Shown here: positions 24,337-32,831 of the stretch, in pieces
Numbering within the stretch: position 1 is the stretch's first letter
How the letters are laid out: every line of letters starts with the position of its first letter
Source of the DNA: Oscillibacter sp.
Lineage (GTDB): Bacteria > Bacillota > Clostridia > Oscillospirales > Oscillospiraceae
Length of the DNA: 35,397 nt
Direction of reading: 5' to 3'
NCBI GenBank assembly: GCA_022791875.1
Contig: JAAVZX010000062.1
Coordinates: forward strand, 1-35,397
Position numbers and translations under genes: made by a program
Notes under the pieces: model-generated
What the model saw: only the letters and a program-made list of their open reading frames with translations
Told to the model about the DNA's origin: nothing
Database searches by the model: none

Positions 24337-25371
24337 ATGAAAAAGAAGATTACCTGTCTGTTGTTGGCACTGACCATGGTGTGCAGCCTGCTGACCGGCT
24401 GCGGCGGCTCCAAGCCCCCTGCATCCTCCTCCGGCAGCGGTTCCGGCGCCTCCAGCGATCTCCCAACCTACGATCTGAAAATGACCGCCGGCATCACCAA
24501 GGATCAGCCCCACGGTCTGGCGGCCCAGTGGATGATCGATGAAATCGCCAAGCGCAGCGACGGCCGCATCAAAATCACGTTGTATGATAACAACACCCTC
24601 GGCACCGAGCGCGAATGCGCCGAGGGCGTCCAGACCGGAAACTTCGACTTCGCCATTGTCAACATGAGCGTCATGGGCAACTTTATCCCCGAGTACGGCG
24701 TCTTCGATCTGCCCTACATCTTCGAGAGCCAGGAACACGCCGACAGCGTCTTCATGGGTGAAATCGGCCGCGAGTACCTGGACATGTGCGAGTCCGTGAA
24801 CCTGAAGGGCCTGTGCACCTATGAGTCCGGCTTCCGCTGCCTGTCCAACAGCAAGCGGGACGTCCGCACCGTCGAGGACGTGAAGGGCCTCAAGATCCGC
24901 GTGATGGAGAACGACATCCACGTCGCCCTGTGGCAGGCCCTGGGCGCCGACGCCGCTCCCATGGCCTGGGGCGACGCCTTCACCGCCATGCAGCAGGGCG
25001 CTCTGGACGGCCAGGAGAACCCCCTGGTTCTCCTTGAAACCAACGGCGTCCCCGAGATCAACAAGCACGCCACCAAGACCGAGCACATCTACAACTGCAC
25101 CGTTACCCTGATGTCCCAGTCCCTGTGGAACCAGATGAGCGAGGAGGACCGGAACCTGATCCAGGAGGTGGCCGAAGAGTCCGCCGTGAAGCAGCGGGAG
25201 ATCTGCCGCTCCGAGTATGAGCGCGTTGTGAAGTGGGAGCAGGAGGACATGGGCATGACCATCCTCGACGTGGACGACAAGCAGGAGTGGATCGACGCCA
25301 CCCAGTCCGTCCGGGACCAGTACGGAGCCCAGTTTGCCGACGCCCTGGCCCGCATTCAGGCCGCGAAATGA
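24337..25371 (+). CDS. dctP: TRAP transporter binding lipoprotein (DctP type)
   Basis: This 344-residue protein captures a carboxylate-type substrate for a TRAP importer. The lipobox is LTGC with Cys22, followed by a Ser/Gly linker. Family marks are LKGLKIRVM, with the Arg that usually binds the substrate carboxylate, and AMQQGALDGQENP. The ribosome site is AAAGGAG, 6 bases before ATG 24337. It heads an operon with the small and large membrane subunits and an enolase-superfamily enzyme. Because that enzyme resembles galactonate dehydratase, an aldonate or other sugar acid is the likely cargo. That is inference from context. Confidence 0.92.
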   Translation: MKKKITCLLLALTMVCSLLTGCGGSKPPASSSGSGSGASSDLPTYDLKMTAGITKDQPHGLAAQWMIDEIAKRSDGRIKITLYDNNTLGTERECAEGVQTGNFDFAIVNMSVMGNFIPEYGVFDLPYIFESQEHADSVFMGEIGREYLDMCESVNLKGLCTYESGFRCLSNSKRDVRTVEDVKGLKIRVMENDIHVALWQALGADAAPMAWGDAFTAMQQGALDGQENPLVLLETNGVPEINKHATKTEHIYNCTVTLMSQSLWNQMSEEDRNLIQEVAEESAVKQREICRSEYERVVKWEQEDMGMTILDVDDKQEWIDATQSVRDQYGAQFADALARIQAAK

Positions 25372-25428
25372 CTTGCTCTCTCAGCAGAAAGCATCCGTAC
25401 AGAACATATATTGAGGAGCGGCGAGCTT

Positions 25429-25944
25429 ATGGACAAAGCAATTTCTGTTTTTAAATGCACCCAGAAAATCCTCGGATATATCATCAGCCTGATGTTGATC
25501 GGCATGGTTGTGGTGGTCTGCGCCCAGACCTTCTGCCGGTATGTCATGTTCCGCAGCATCCCGTGGTCCGAGGAATTGTCCCGGTACTTCTTCGTCTGGA
25601 TTACGGTTTTGGGTTCTTCCCTGGCAATTTCCCAGCACATTCAGGTCAAGATCGACGTGATTGACCAAAAGCTCAAGGAGGCGGCGGTCTGGAAGCTGGA
25701 GCACTTCCGCCTGCTGCTCGGCTTCATCATGCAGGTGGTGTACTGCTATTCCGCCTGCCTGATGATCCCCGTCGGCACGTTCCAGAAGAGCGCGGCGCTG
25801 AAGCTGCCCATGCAGTACATGTATCTGATCATCGCCATCGGCTTCTTTTTCTCCATCATCGCGGTGGTTGTGGAATTCATATACCTGCGCCGTGAGAAGG
25901 ACGCGGTCATGAAGCGGGCCGCGGGAGAGGAGGCGTCAAAATGA
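25429..25944 (+). CDS. dctQ: TRAP transporter small membrane subunit (DctQ type)
   Basis: This 171-residue protein has four membrane helices. The DctQ hallmark FRSIPWSEELSRYFFVW lies between helices 1 and 2 (about 40-56). It links the binding protein to the large subunit. The start ATG 25429 was chosen over a TTG at 25411 because GAGGAG precedes it by about 10 bases. The stop overlaps the start of the large-subunit gene by 4 bases (ATGA), so the two are translated together. Confidence 0.9.
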   Translation: MDKAISVFKCTQKILGYIISLMLIGMVVVVCAQTFCRYVMFRSIPWSEELSRYFFVWITVLGSSLAISQHIQVKIDVIDQKLKEAAVWKLEHFRLLLGFIMQVVYCYSACLMIPVGTFQKSAALKLPMQYMYLIIAIGFFFSIIAVVVEFIYLRREKDAVMKRAAGEEASK

Positions 25945-27245
25945 TTCTGGAAGCTCTGGCGGGCTTTGCGCCTGCGATTCTGATCATCGTGTTCCTCCTG
26001 GGAATGGTTATCGGCCTCCCCATCACCTGGGCCCTGGGCGTCACCACCATTGTGACAGTGGCCATCGACCCGGGGATCACCTTCGCGGTGGTGGGCCAGA
26101 AGCTGTTCAGCAGTGCGGACAACTTTGCCATGCTGGCGGTGCCTGGCTTCTTCCTGGCCGGCGACATCATGACCGCCGGGGGCCTGTCCAAAAAGCTGGT
26201 GGAGTTTGCGGACTCCCTGGTGGGCTGGGTGACGGGCGGCATCTCCCTGGTTGCCATTGTGGCCTGTGCCTTCTTCGCGGCCATCTCCGGCTCCTCCGCC
26301 GCCACCACTGCCGCTATCGGCGGCATCATGTACCCCGAGATGGTCAAGCGGGGCTACCCCTCCGACTACGCGACGGCTGTCCAGGCGGTGGGCGGCACCC
26401 TGGGCATCATCATTCCCCCCAGCATCGTGTTCGTCATCTACGGCAGCACCAACGGCGTGTCCATCAGCAAGCTGCTGATGTCGGGGATGCTGCCCGGTAT
26501 TCTGACGGCCGTTGTTCTGTGCGTGTACGGCTACATCGTGGCCAAGCGGTCCAACTTCCCCAAGTCCTTTGAGGAGTTCTCCTTCAAGCGGGTTCTGAAG
26601 AGCCTCAAGGGTGCGATTTGGGCCCTGATGATGCCTCTGATCATTCTGGGCGGCATCTACGGCGGCATTTTCACTCCCACCGAGTCCGCTATGATCGCCT
26701 GCGCCTACGGCCTGATTGTGTCCTTCTTTGTGACCAGAGAGCTGACTGTCAAAAACTTTTTTGACGTGGTGTCCAAGACGGCGGCGTCTACGGCCAACGT
26801 CACGGTCATGTTCTTAGCCGCCCAGGTGTTCGGCTTCCTGATCGCCTACTACGACATCACCACCACCATCGCGAACTTCTTTGTCGCGGTTTCCCCCAAC
26901 TGGGTGATTTTCATGGCCCTGGTGTTCCTGCTGCTGGTGATCACGGGCATGTTCATGGAGGTGGGGGCCACCAACGTCATTCTCTCCCCGCTGCTGGCCC
27001 CTGTCGCCGCGGCCTTCGGCATCGACCCCATCCACTTCGGCATGGTGTTTGTGTTCCTGCTGGCCCTGGGCCAGGCCACTCCGCCCTTCGGGGCCACCAT
27101 GTTCATCGCCTGCGGCATCAGCGGCGAGCGGGTGGCGGCGGTTATCAGGCGGCTGCTGCCCTTTATCCTGGTGGAATACGCCTGCGCCCTGGTGTTTGCC
27201 TACGTGCCCTGGTTTTCCACCTTCCTGCCCAACCTCATGTCATAA
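25941..27245 (+). CDS. dctM: TRAP transporter large membrane subunit (DctM type)
   Basis: This 434-residue protein is the sodium-driven channel subunit. It has about a dozen membrane segments and family motifs such as SGSSAATTAAIGGIMYPEM, the GGTLGIIIPPSI loop and GGIYGGIFTPTESA. GQATPPFGATMFIACGI near residue 376 is the typical second half of the pseudo-symmetric fold. The length is usual for the family. It is translated with the DctQ gene through a 4-base overlap and followed 26 bases later by the dehydratase-like gene. Confidence 0.93.
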   Translation: MILEALAGFAPAILIIVFLLGMVIGLPITWALGVTTIVTVAIDPGITFAVVGQKLFSSADNFAMLAVPGFFLAGDIMTAGGLSKKLVEFADSLVGWVTGGISLVAIVACAFFAAISGSSAATTAAIGGIMYPEMVKRGYPSDYATAVQAVGGTLGIIIPPSIVFVIYGSTNGVSISKLLMSGMLPGILTAVVLCVYGYIVAKRSNFPKSFEEFSFKRVLKSLKGAIWALMMPLIILGGIYGGIFTPTESAMIACAYGLIVSFFVTRELTVKNFFDVVSKTAASTANVTVMFLAAQVFGFLIAYYDITTTIANFFVAVSPNWVIFMALVFLLLVITGMFMEVGATNVILSPLLAPVAAAFGIDPIHFGMVFVFLLALGQATPPFGATMFIACGISGERVAAVIRRLLPFILVEYACALVFAYVPWFSTFLPNLMS

Positions 27246-27271
27246 TAAACCACTTATTTAGGAGAAAAATA

Positions 27272-28360
27272 ATGAAAGTTACAGAAGTCAAGACGTTTTT
27301 AGTCCACGCGGTGCGCCAGAACTGGCTGTTTGTGAAAATCACCACGGACACGGGCCTGGCGGGCTGGGGCGAAGCCTCCGTAGAAACCCAGGAGCGGGCG
27401 GTGGCCGCCTGCATCGACACCCTGGCCAAGCGCAGCGTCATCGGCCAGGACCCCCTGAACATCAACAAAATCTGGCGGCAAATGTACCACCAGGGCTTCT
27501 GGCGGGGAGGCTTCATCCACATGTCCGCCATCTCCGGCATCGACCAGGCGCTGTGGGACATTGCCGGCAAGCACTATGGGGTGCCTGTCTACATGCTGCT
27601 GGGCGGCAACGTCCGGGACAAGCTGAAGTGCTACACCCACGCCCAGACCGGCGAGGAGTCCCGGCATTTGTGCCACGACATCGGCTTTTCCGGCGTGAAG
27701 TGCATGTACCGCTACGGCCAGCTGGAGGAAAAGCTCAAGGAGATCCGGGAGGCCATCGGCCCCGACAAGGAGATTTACGTGGACCAGCACGGCCAGCTCC
27801 CCGCCGCTCTGAGCGCGGACCACATGAAGGCCGCCGCCAAGTACGGCGTCGTCTTCTTCGAGGAGCCCGTGGGCCCCGAGAACTTCGAGGAGTACAGGCT
27901 GATCCGGCAGAACAGCTTCGGGCTGCGGATCGCCGCGGGCGAGAGAATGTACAGCCGCTTCGACATGCGTCCTCTGATTGAGAACCAGCTTGTGGATTAC
28001 ATCCAGCCCGACGTCTGCCACTGCGGCGGCATCTCCGAGATCATGCGCATCGCCGCCCATGCGGAGACGTATCACGTCATGTTCGCCCCCCACAACCCCA
28101 ACGGGCCCGTGGCCACCGCCGCCAGTATGCAGGTCGCCGCCGCCGCCCACAACTTCGCCATTCTGGAGTTCTGGTCCGGCGTGCTGAACCGGACGGATAT
28201 CTTCGACCTGGATCTGGGGATCACGGACGGCTACTTCAAGGTTCCCACTAAGCCCGGCTTGGGCATCGAGGTCCGCGAGGAGCTGCTGGCCCAGTATCCC
28301 TTCCAGGATACCCAGTACATCTGCGACTTCGGCGAGGACGGAACGGTGCTGGACACCTGA
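27272..28360 (+). CDS. Enolase-superfamily sugar-acid dehydratase (galactonate-dehydratase-like)
   Basis: This 362-residue protein belongs to the mandelate racemase/muconate lactonizing group. The N-terminal capping domain ends near 125. The barrel shows metal ligands D171 in YVDQHGQ, E197 or E198 in FFEEPV and E224 in AAGER. The His of DxH (H173) and H274 in APHNPNGP are the catalytic His candidates, the pattern of the D-galactonate dehydratase branch. The reaction should be dehydration of an aldonate to a 2-keto-3-deoxy acid, but the exact sugar is uncertain. The ribosome site is AGGAG, 8 bases before the start. It is the last gene of the TRAP operon, so it likely acts on the imported substrate. 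No aldolase or kinase of that pathway is in the window. Confidence 0.85.
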   Translation: MKVTEVKTFLVHAVRQNWLFVKITTDTGLAGWGEASVETQERAVAACIDTLAKRSVIGQDPLNINKIWRQMYHQGFWRGGFIHMSAISGIDQALWDIAGKHYGVPVYMLLGGNVRDKLKCYTHAQTGEESRHLCHDIGFSGVKCMYRYGQLEEKLKEIREAIGPDKEIYVDQHGQLPAALSADHMKAAAKYGVVFFEEPVGPENFEEYRLIRQNSFGLRIAAGERMYSRFDMRPLIENQLVDYIQPDVCHCGGISEIMRIAAHAETYHVMFAPHNPNGPVATAASMQVAAAAHNFAILEFWSGVLNRTDIFDLDLGITDGYFKVPTKPGLGIEVREELLAQYPFQDTQYICDFGEDGTVLDT

Positions 28361-28397
28361 GTCCGGGGCTTATTCAGACGCTTGCCAGTATATGAAA

Positions 28398-28440
28398 TTT
28401 TGGCTGAGGATTTCGGAATTTCCAAAATCCTCAGCCAAAA
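28398..28440. terminator. Long perfect hairpin between convergent operons
   Basis: TTTTGGCTGAGGATTT (28398-28413) pairs over 16 bases with AAATCCTCAGCCAAAA (28425-28440), separated by 11 bases. It sits between the convergent dehydratase and amidohydrolase genes. The tracts after the stem are A-rich or mixed rather than strong T-runs, so the mechanism of termination is less certain. Confidence 0.6.
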
Positions 28441-28492
28441 AATTACGCTGCGTATTCACGCTTCCGCCTGTTGAATCCGGGAAGGTGCCAGC

Positions 28493-29635
28493 TCAGGAAA
28501 ACGCCACCTGCCTGTATACAATCGTTCCCGCCTTCACCGTCATCTGCGGAATCAGCAGCTGGTTCCCGGTGATGCACGCTCCGCGGAAGTCCTCGAATAC
28601 AGTCGGCTTCTCCATCATACGGAAGACCGCGATGTCGGCGTCATATCCCTCCGCCAGAGCACCCTTCTGCGTCCAGCCGGCAAAGCGGGCGGCGTTCCAG
28701 GTGGTCCTTTGAAGCACCTCCTCCAGCGTCATCCCCAGGGCGAGATACTTCGACATCAGATAGGGCAGCGTGAAACAGCGGGGCTTGTAGAAGGAGTGGA
28801 AGACATGGCTTCCGTCTGTCGTGATGAAGTCCGGATAAAACCCCTCCGCCATAGCCGCCTGGGCAATGGCATGGCAGTAATTGTTCGTCCCGTTGCTGGC
28901 GTCGAACAGGACGCCCCGCCGCTTCGCCTCCCACACGGCGTCCTTGACCCTGCCGTTTTCGCCGAGGATGGTATTTCCCTTTCCCTGGAAGCAGTGGCAG
29001 AACACGTCGCCCGGACGGAGCTTCGCGGCGATGACCGCCATGTCCACCGGCGGATTTGTCACGTGGACCACCAGGGGCAGTCCCATTTTCTCCGCCAGCT
29101 CCAGACAGCGGCTGAGGGCTTCGACGGGCATATACGGGTCCAGATCCAGGCTGTAGCGCAGTTTCAGCGCGATAATCTCCCCACGGTACCGCTCCGCGGT
29201 TTCCAGCAGCCGGGCCTCCTCGTAGTCCTCCACCTTCGTGTTTTCAAACACCCGCGCATGGATCATTCCCAGAGAGGAGACGTTCAAATAAGCCTTGACG
29301 CTGGCGAGGCTGTTCTGTACATCGATCTGGTGGAACGCGTTGTAGGTGGATACGCCGGCTGTTCCGCCGTCCACGGCGGAGGTGATGCCGTTGGGCAGCA
29401 GGGAGAGGTCCGGCGGAATGCCCTCGTCCGAGCCCTTCGTAAAGAGGTGCAGGTGCCCGTCGATCAGGCCAGGGAGCACCATACAGCCCTCCGCGTCAAC
29501 CTCCACCCGGGCCTCCTCCCCGGACAGGTCCCCCAGCTTCGCGATCTTCTCTCCCGTGACCGCCACATCCTGGCGGCTGAATCGGGCGTTGGGGGCGTCA
29601 AAAACACAGCCGTTCCGAAAAATGATGTCATACAT
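28493..29635 (-). CDS. Amidohydrolase (dihydroorotase/deacetylase-like)
   Basis: This 380-residue metal-dependent amidohydrolase has DGHLH (H61, H63) for the first metal site, K158 in ALKLR as a candidate bridging Lys, H191 in VVHVTNP, H214 in FCHCFQG and D274 in TTDGS. These are all parts of the barrel active site. It is most like the EF_0837/AHA_3915 group of predicted deacetylases, whose substrates are largely unknown (acetylated hydroxy or amino acids have been suggested). The start ATG 29635 follows AGGAGG. It is the last gene after a TRAP operon on the minus strand, with a terminator-like hairpin between. It probably acts on the TRAP substrate or a derivative. Confidence 0.82.
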   Translation of the reverse strand: MYDIIFRNGCVFDAPNARFSRQDVAVTGEKIAKLGDLSGEEARVEVDAEGCMVLPGLIDGHLHLFTKGSDEGIPPDLSLLPNGITSAVDGGTAGVSTYNAFHQIDVQNSLASVKAYLNVSSLGMIHARVFENTKVEDYEEARLLETAERYRGEIIALKLRYSLDLDPYMPVEALSRCLELAEKMGLPLVVHVTNPPVDMAVIAAKLRPGDVFCHCFQGKGNTILGENGRVKDAVWEAKRRGVLFDASNGTNNYCHAIAQAAMAEGFYPDFITTDGSHVFHSFYKPRCFTLPYLMSKYLALGMTLEEVLQRTTWNAARFAGWTQKGALAEGYDADIAVFRMMEKPTVFEDFRGACITGNQLLIPQMTVKAGTIVYRQVAFS

Positions 29636-29670
29636 TTCCGTATCCTCCTTTTTATCATGATGCCTGTTTG

Positions 29671-29700
29671 GAAAAACGGCACCGCTGAAAAGCGGCGCCG
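29671..29700 (-). terminator. Attenuator-like terminator before amidohydrolase
   Basis: On the minus strand CGGCGCCGCT and AGCGGTGCCG form a 10-base stem with a TTTC loop, followed by TTTTTC. The single irregular pair is a G-U wobble on the minus-strand RNA but a mismatch on the other strand, so the stem fits this direction. It lies between the large TRAP subunit gene and the amidohydrolase gene. Confidence 0.7.
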
Positions 29701-29707
29701 CTGCGCT

Positions 29708-31006
29708 TTATCGCATAATATTGACAAGGAACATAGAGAGGGGCTCAACAAAGGTGATCAGCAGAATGCCAACCATGCCCGCCAGGCAGTAAGGAAGCAC
29801 ACCCTTGTACAGGCCCTCCAAGGTAATCCGCTTGTCCAGTCCCGTGGCGACAAACATGCAGCCGCCGAAGGGGGGCGTCACAATGCCCATGGACAGGTTG
29901 ATTCCCGTGATGACGCCGAAGCGCACCAAGTCCACGCCGAACGCAGCCGCCGCCGGATACAGCAGGGGGCACACCAGCAGGATAGCGGTGGTGGCGTCCA
30001 CGAACATGCCGCAGAGCAGATAGCTCAGGTTCGCGCCCAGCAGGAAGATGACAGGGCTGTGGATAATCTGCGTCATGGCGCCGGTCACCATCTGAGGCAG
30101 GCCGAGGACGGTCATGCAGTAGCCAAACAGCGTGGCACAGCAGCACAGGAACATCACCGAGGCGCTGGAGCGGGCCGCGGAGAGAATCGCCTTTCCCGCT
30201 GTCCTGAGGTCCAATTCCTTGTAGACAAAAACGCCGATCAACAGGGAATAGACACAGGCCACAATGGCGGCTTCTGTTGCCGTGAAAATACCGCCGTAAA
30301 TGCCGCCGAGGATGATGATGGGAGACAGCAACGCCCAAAACGCCTCTCTGAATACCTCCCAGAGACTCTTATCGTCCGCTGTTCCGCTGTGGTCGTTCTT
30401 CCCGTAACCGCTGCGGTGGGCCAGAAGGAGGCCCGTCAGGATGTACACCAGCATCATCAGGAGGCCCGGAATGATCGTCGCGATGAAGAGGCTGGAAACC
30501 GAGGTGCCGCTCAGGCAGCCGTAGAGAATCAGCGGCAGGGAGGGCGGTATCATGGTTCCCAGTGTTCCCCCCACGGCCTGCACAGAGGCCGCGAAGGGGA
30601 CCGGGTACTCGTCGTCCTTCGTCATTTCGGGATACATCACATTGCCGATGGCGGCGGTGGTTGCCAGGGCGGAGCCGGAAATCGCTCCAAAGAACGCACA
30701 GGTTACAAAGGAGATCACCACCATGCTTCCCGGAAGCCAGCCCAGCACCTTTCGGAACAGGGCCACCAGGCGCTTGGTCAGACCGCCCTGGAGCATCAGG
30801 TCTCCGGCGATCATGAAGTAGATCACAGCCAGAATTGGGAAGGAGTCTGCCCCGGCGAAAATCTTTGTTGCGGTCAGGGAGAGCTGGAGGGGCTTGCTGA
30901 GCAGAATGGCGAATATGGAGGACATGCCGAGGCTGAAGGTGATGGGAATGCCAATCGCCATGAAGACGACCAGGGAGACAACAAGGACAATTGCAGCAAT
31001 ATCCAT
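29708..31006 (-). CDS. dctM: TRAP transporter large membrane subunit, second locus
   Basis: This 432-residue DctM-type channel subunit has SGSALATTAAIGNVMYPEM, GTLGTMIPPSLPLILYG, GGIYGGIFTATEAAIVAC and GIVTPPFGGCMFVATGL, the same family landmarks as the copy at 25941-27245 but clearly a different sequence. It has about a dozen membrane helices. Its ATG (31006) begins the base after the DctQ stop codon TAA, with GGAGGGAGG-like bases before it, so translation is coupled. It drives uptake by the sodium gradient. The downstream amidohydrolase likely uses the cargo. Confidence 0.93.
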   Translation of the reverse strand: MDIAAIVLVVSLVVFMAIGIPITFSLGMSSIFAILLSKPLQLSLTATKIFAGADSFPILAVIYFMIAGDLMLQGGLTKRLVALFRKVLGWLPGSMVVISFVTCAFFGAISGSALATTAAIGNVMYPEMTKDDEYPVPFAASVQAVGGTLGTMIPPSLPLILYGCLSGTSVSSLFIATIIPGLLMMLVYILTGLLLAHRSGYGKNDHSGTADDKSLWEVFREAFWALLSPIIILGGIYGGIFTATEAAIVACVYSLLIGVFVYKELDLRTAGKAILSAARSSASVMFLCCCATLFGYCMTVLGLPQMVTGAMTQIIHSPVIFLLGANLSYLLCGMFVDATTAILLVCPLLYPAAAAFGVDLVRFGVITGINLSMGIVTPPFGGCMFVATGLDKRITLEGLYKGVLPYCLAGMVGILLITFVEPLSMFLVNIMR

Positions 31007-31504
31007 TTAATCCTCCCTCCCCCTCAGCTCATTGATAAAGTCCGGAATTTTTGCGATGCTGAACAGGATTCCGATCAGCCCCGTCAGCGGAATGCAGGCG
31101 TAGACCAGGCTCATGGAAATCTTTGTGGCGGCCGCTTTTTTGACGGTGTAGGCCGCGCAGACCTGCCAGCCCTCCACCAGCATAATGCCGTAGAAAATCA
31201 CAGGGAACACAAAGCGCAGAACCGCCAGCAGCTTTCCCGCCAGCTTGGATTTCGCTTCGATTTTATCGGAGATCAGCGTGATCACGGAGAAGGTGCCGCG
31301 GTAAAAGCAAACCGTGCCGCCGATGGTTACCAGCCACACATGGAGATACCGGATGCTTTCCTCCGACCAGGAGAGGGAGGAGGAAAAGACATAGCGGAAC
31401 AGAATCTGCAAAATGCCGATCACCATCATAATAAGCGCAATGGCGATGATCATGACGTTGATCGCGGATTCAAACAGGGCGCAGAGCTTTCTAAACTGTT
31501 TCAT
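31007..31504 (-). CDS. dctQ: TRAP transporter small membrane subunit, second locus
   Basis: This 165-residue membrane protein has the DctQ form: four helices and the SSSLSWSEESIRYLHVWLVT segment between helices 1 and 2. It shares little exact sequence with the subunit at 25429-25944. The gap from the binding-protein gene is 35 bases, with GGGAGG upstream. It connects binding protein and channel. Confidence 0.9.
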   Translation of the reverse strand: MKQFRKLCALFESAINVMIIAIALIMMVIGILQILFRYVFSSSLSWSEESIRYLHVWLVTIGGTVCFYRGTFSVITLISDKIEAKSKLAGKLLAVLRFVFPVIFYGIMLVEGWQVCAAYTVKKAAATKISMSLVYACIPLTGLIGILFSIAKIPDFINELRGRED

Positions 31505-31539
31505 AAGGCGTACGTCCTCCCATCGGGGCCTTTCCTTGT

Positions 31540-32613
31540 TTACTGGGCGGGGTCCATCGCGCGGATCTGGGACACCAGGTCGCTGTACTCGGGATGGTTG
31601 GCGTACATGGCGTCGGCAACCTCCATGAAGGGGGTCTTGTCCACCCGGGAAATGGTGACGCCGTAATCCTGCTCCATGATTTCCAGGGCCTTTTCGTTCT
31701 GCCGCTGGGCGTCGGGGCGCTGCATTTCCACGCTGCGGACGGCGGCGCGGCGGATGGCGTCCTGATCCTCCTGGGGAAGGCTGTTGAAGTAGTCCGCATT
31801 CATGGCGTAGACGATGGGGGTGTAGATGTGCTCGCTGACGGTGACGAAGGGGTTCACCTCATAGATGCGGTTGGAGAGGATGCCCATGCTCAGGTTCTCG
31901 TGGCCGTCGATGGTGCCCTGCTGGAGGGAGGTGAACACCTCGGTCATCGCCATGGGAGTGGCGTTGGCGCCCACCAGGTTGAAGAACTCGATGTGCATCG
32001 GCACGTCCATGGTCCGGAGCTTCATGCCCTTCATATCCTCGGGGCCGTTGATCTGGAAGCTGGAGGTGATGTTGCGGAAGCCGCTCTCGCCGTAAGCCAG
32101 GCCCACCATGCCGTAATTTTCCAGGCTCTTGAGGGCGTTCTGTCCGATTTCGCCGTCCATGACGGCGTAGGCGTGCTCATTGCTGGAGAACAGGTAGGGC
32201 AGGTCGAAGATGTTGAAGTCCTCGGAGATGTTGGCGAACAGGCCGCTGCTGTTCAGGACGAACTCATAGGTGCCGTTCAGGCAGCCCTCCACCATTTCGG
32301 AGTCAGAGCCAAGCTGTCCGCCGACGTAGATATCCAGGCCGTACTTGTTGTTGGTTTCCTCCCGGAGGCACTGGTCGAAGAAGACCTGGGCCTGGTAGAA
32401 GGGGTGCTCGCCGTCCAGCAGGTTGGAGGAAATGCAGGACAGCCAGGTGTTCTCCGCCTCGCCCCACTCGCCGTCGCCGCCGGGCTCGTCTGTAGAGGGC
32501 GCGCTGGTTCCGGCGGAACCGGAGGAGCTGCCGGAACCGCTTCCGGCGGAGCCGCCGCAGGCCGTGAGAGACAGGATCATCAGAGCAAGGATGGCCGCAA
32601 AGAATCTTTTCAT
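31540..32613 (-). CDS. dctP: TRAP transporter binding lipoprotein, second locus
   Basis: This 357-residue lipoprotein has the lipobox LTAC with Cys19 and a Gly/Ser linker rich in repeats. Family marks are KGMKLRTMD, with the likely substrate-carboxylate Arg, and SLQQGTIDGHENLS, where DGHEN replaces the more common DGQEN. The start follows GGGAGGTAAATTGT. It is the first gene of its operon behind a perfect consensus promoter. The ligand is probably a carboxylic acid but not identifiable. The difference from the first TRAP binding protein suggests a different cargo. Confidence 0.92.
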   Translation of the reverse strand: MKRFFAAILALMILSLTACGGSAGSGSGSSSGSAGTSAPSTDEPGGDGEWGEAENTWLSCISSNLLDGEHPFYQAQVFFDQCLREETNNKYGLDIYVGGQLGSDSEMVEGCLNGTYEFVLNSSGLFANISEDFNIFDLPYLFSSNEHAYAVMDGEIGQNALKSLENYGMVGLAYGESGFRNITSSFQINGPEDMKGMKLRTMDVPMHIEFFNLVGANATPMAMTEVFTSLQQGTIDGHENLSMGILSNRIYEVNPFVTVSEHIYTPIVYAMNADYFNSLPQEDQDAIRRAAVRSVEMQRPDAQRQNEKALEIMEQDYGVTISRVDKTPFMEVADAMYANHPEYSDLVSQIRAMDPAQ

Positions 32614-32675
32614 ACAATTTACCTCCCATTTTTTTGAACACAGTTCACAAGCGGTACGCCCAACATCAGATTATC

Positions 32676-32690
32676 TTACGTCAGACAATA
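32676..32690. promoter_or_regulatory. Possible operator at second TRAP promoter
   Basis: ATTGTCTGACGTA on the minus strand carries a GTnnnAC core like the operator at 24136-24150, though its outer arms are imperfect. It lies just downstream of the -10 element, near the expected start of transcription, a place where a GntR repressor could block. Confidence 0.35.
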
Positions 32691-32695
32691 CAGCC

Positions 32696-32724
32696 ATTAT
32701 AAACGCCCCACAAGCATTTGTCAA
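32696..32724 (-). promoter_or_regulatory. Perfect sigma-A promoter of second TRAP operon
   Basis: TTGACA (32719-32724, minus strand) and TATAAT (32696-32701) are both full consensus with a 17-base spacer, about 80 bases before the binding-protein start. Such strength implies repressor control. It lies about 110 bases downstream of the regulator stop codon. Confidence 0.85.
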
Positions 32725-32831
32725 GAGGGCTTTCATGCAGTCCGCATAGATTTTGCGTTTTCTTGACAGAAAAACTGTGGGATTTGCAGTATATATTGCG
32801 TTTATTCGCCGGAGGCCGACTTTTCCGCTGC

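Noticed and set aside
28709..31666. Very long plus-strand open frame (985 codons) over the amidohydrolase and TRAP genes
   Set aside because: It is antisense to clear family genes, rich in His, Gly, Arg and Gln, and has no ribosome site. It is the shadow of GC-rich codon use.
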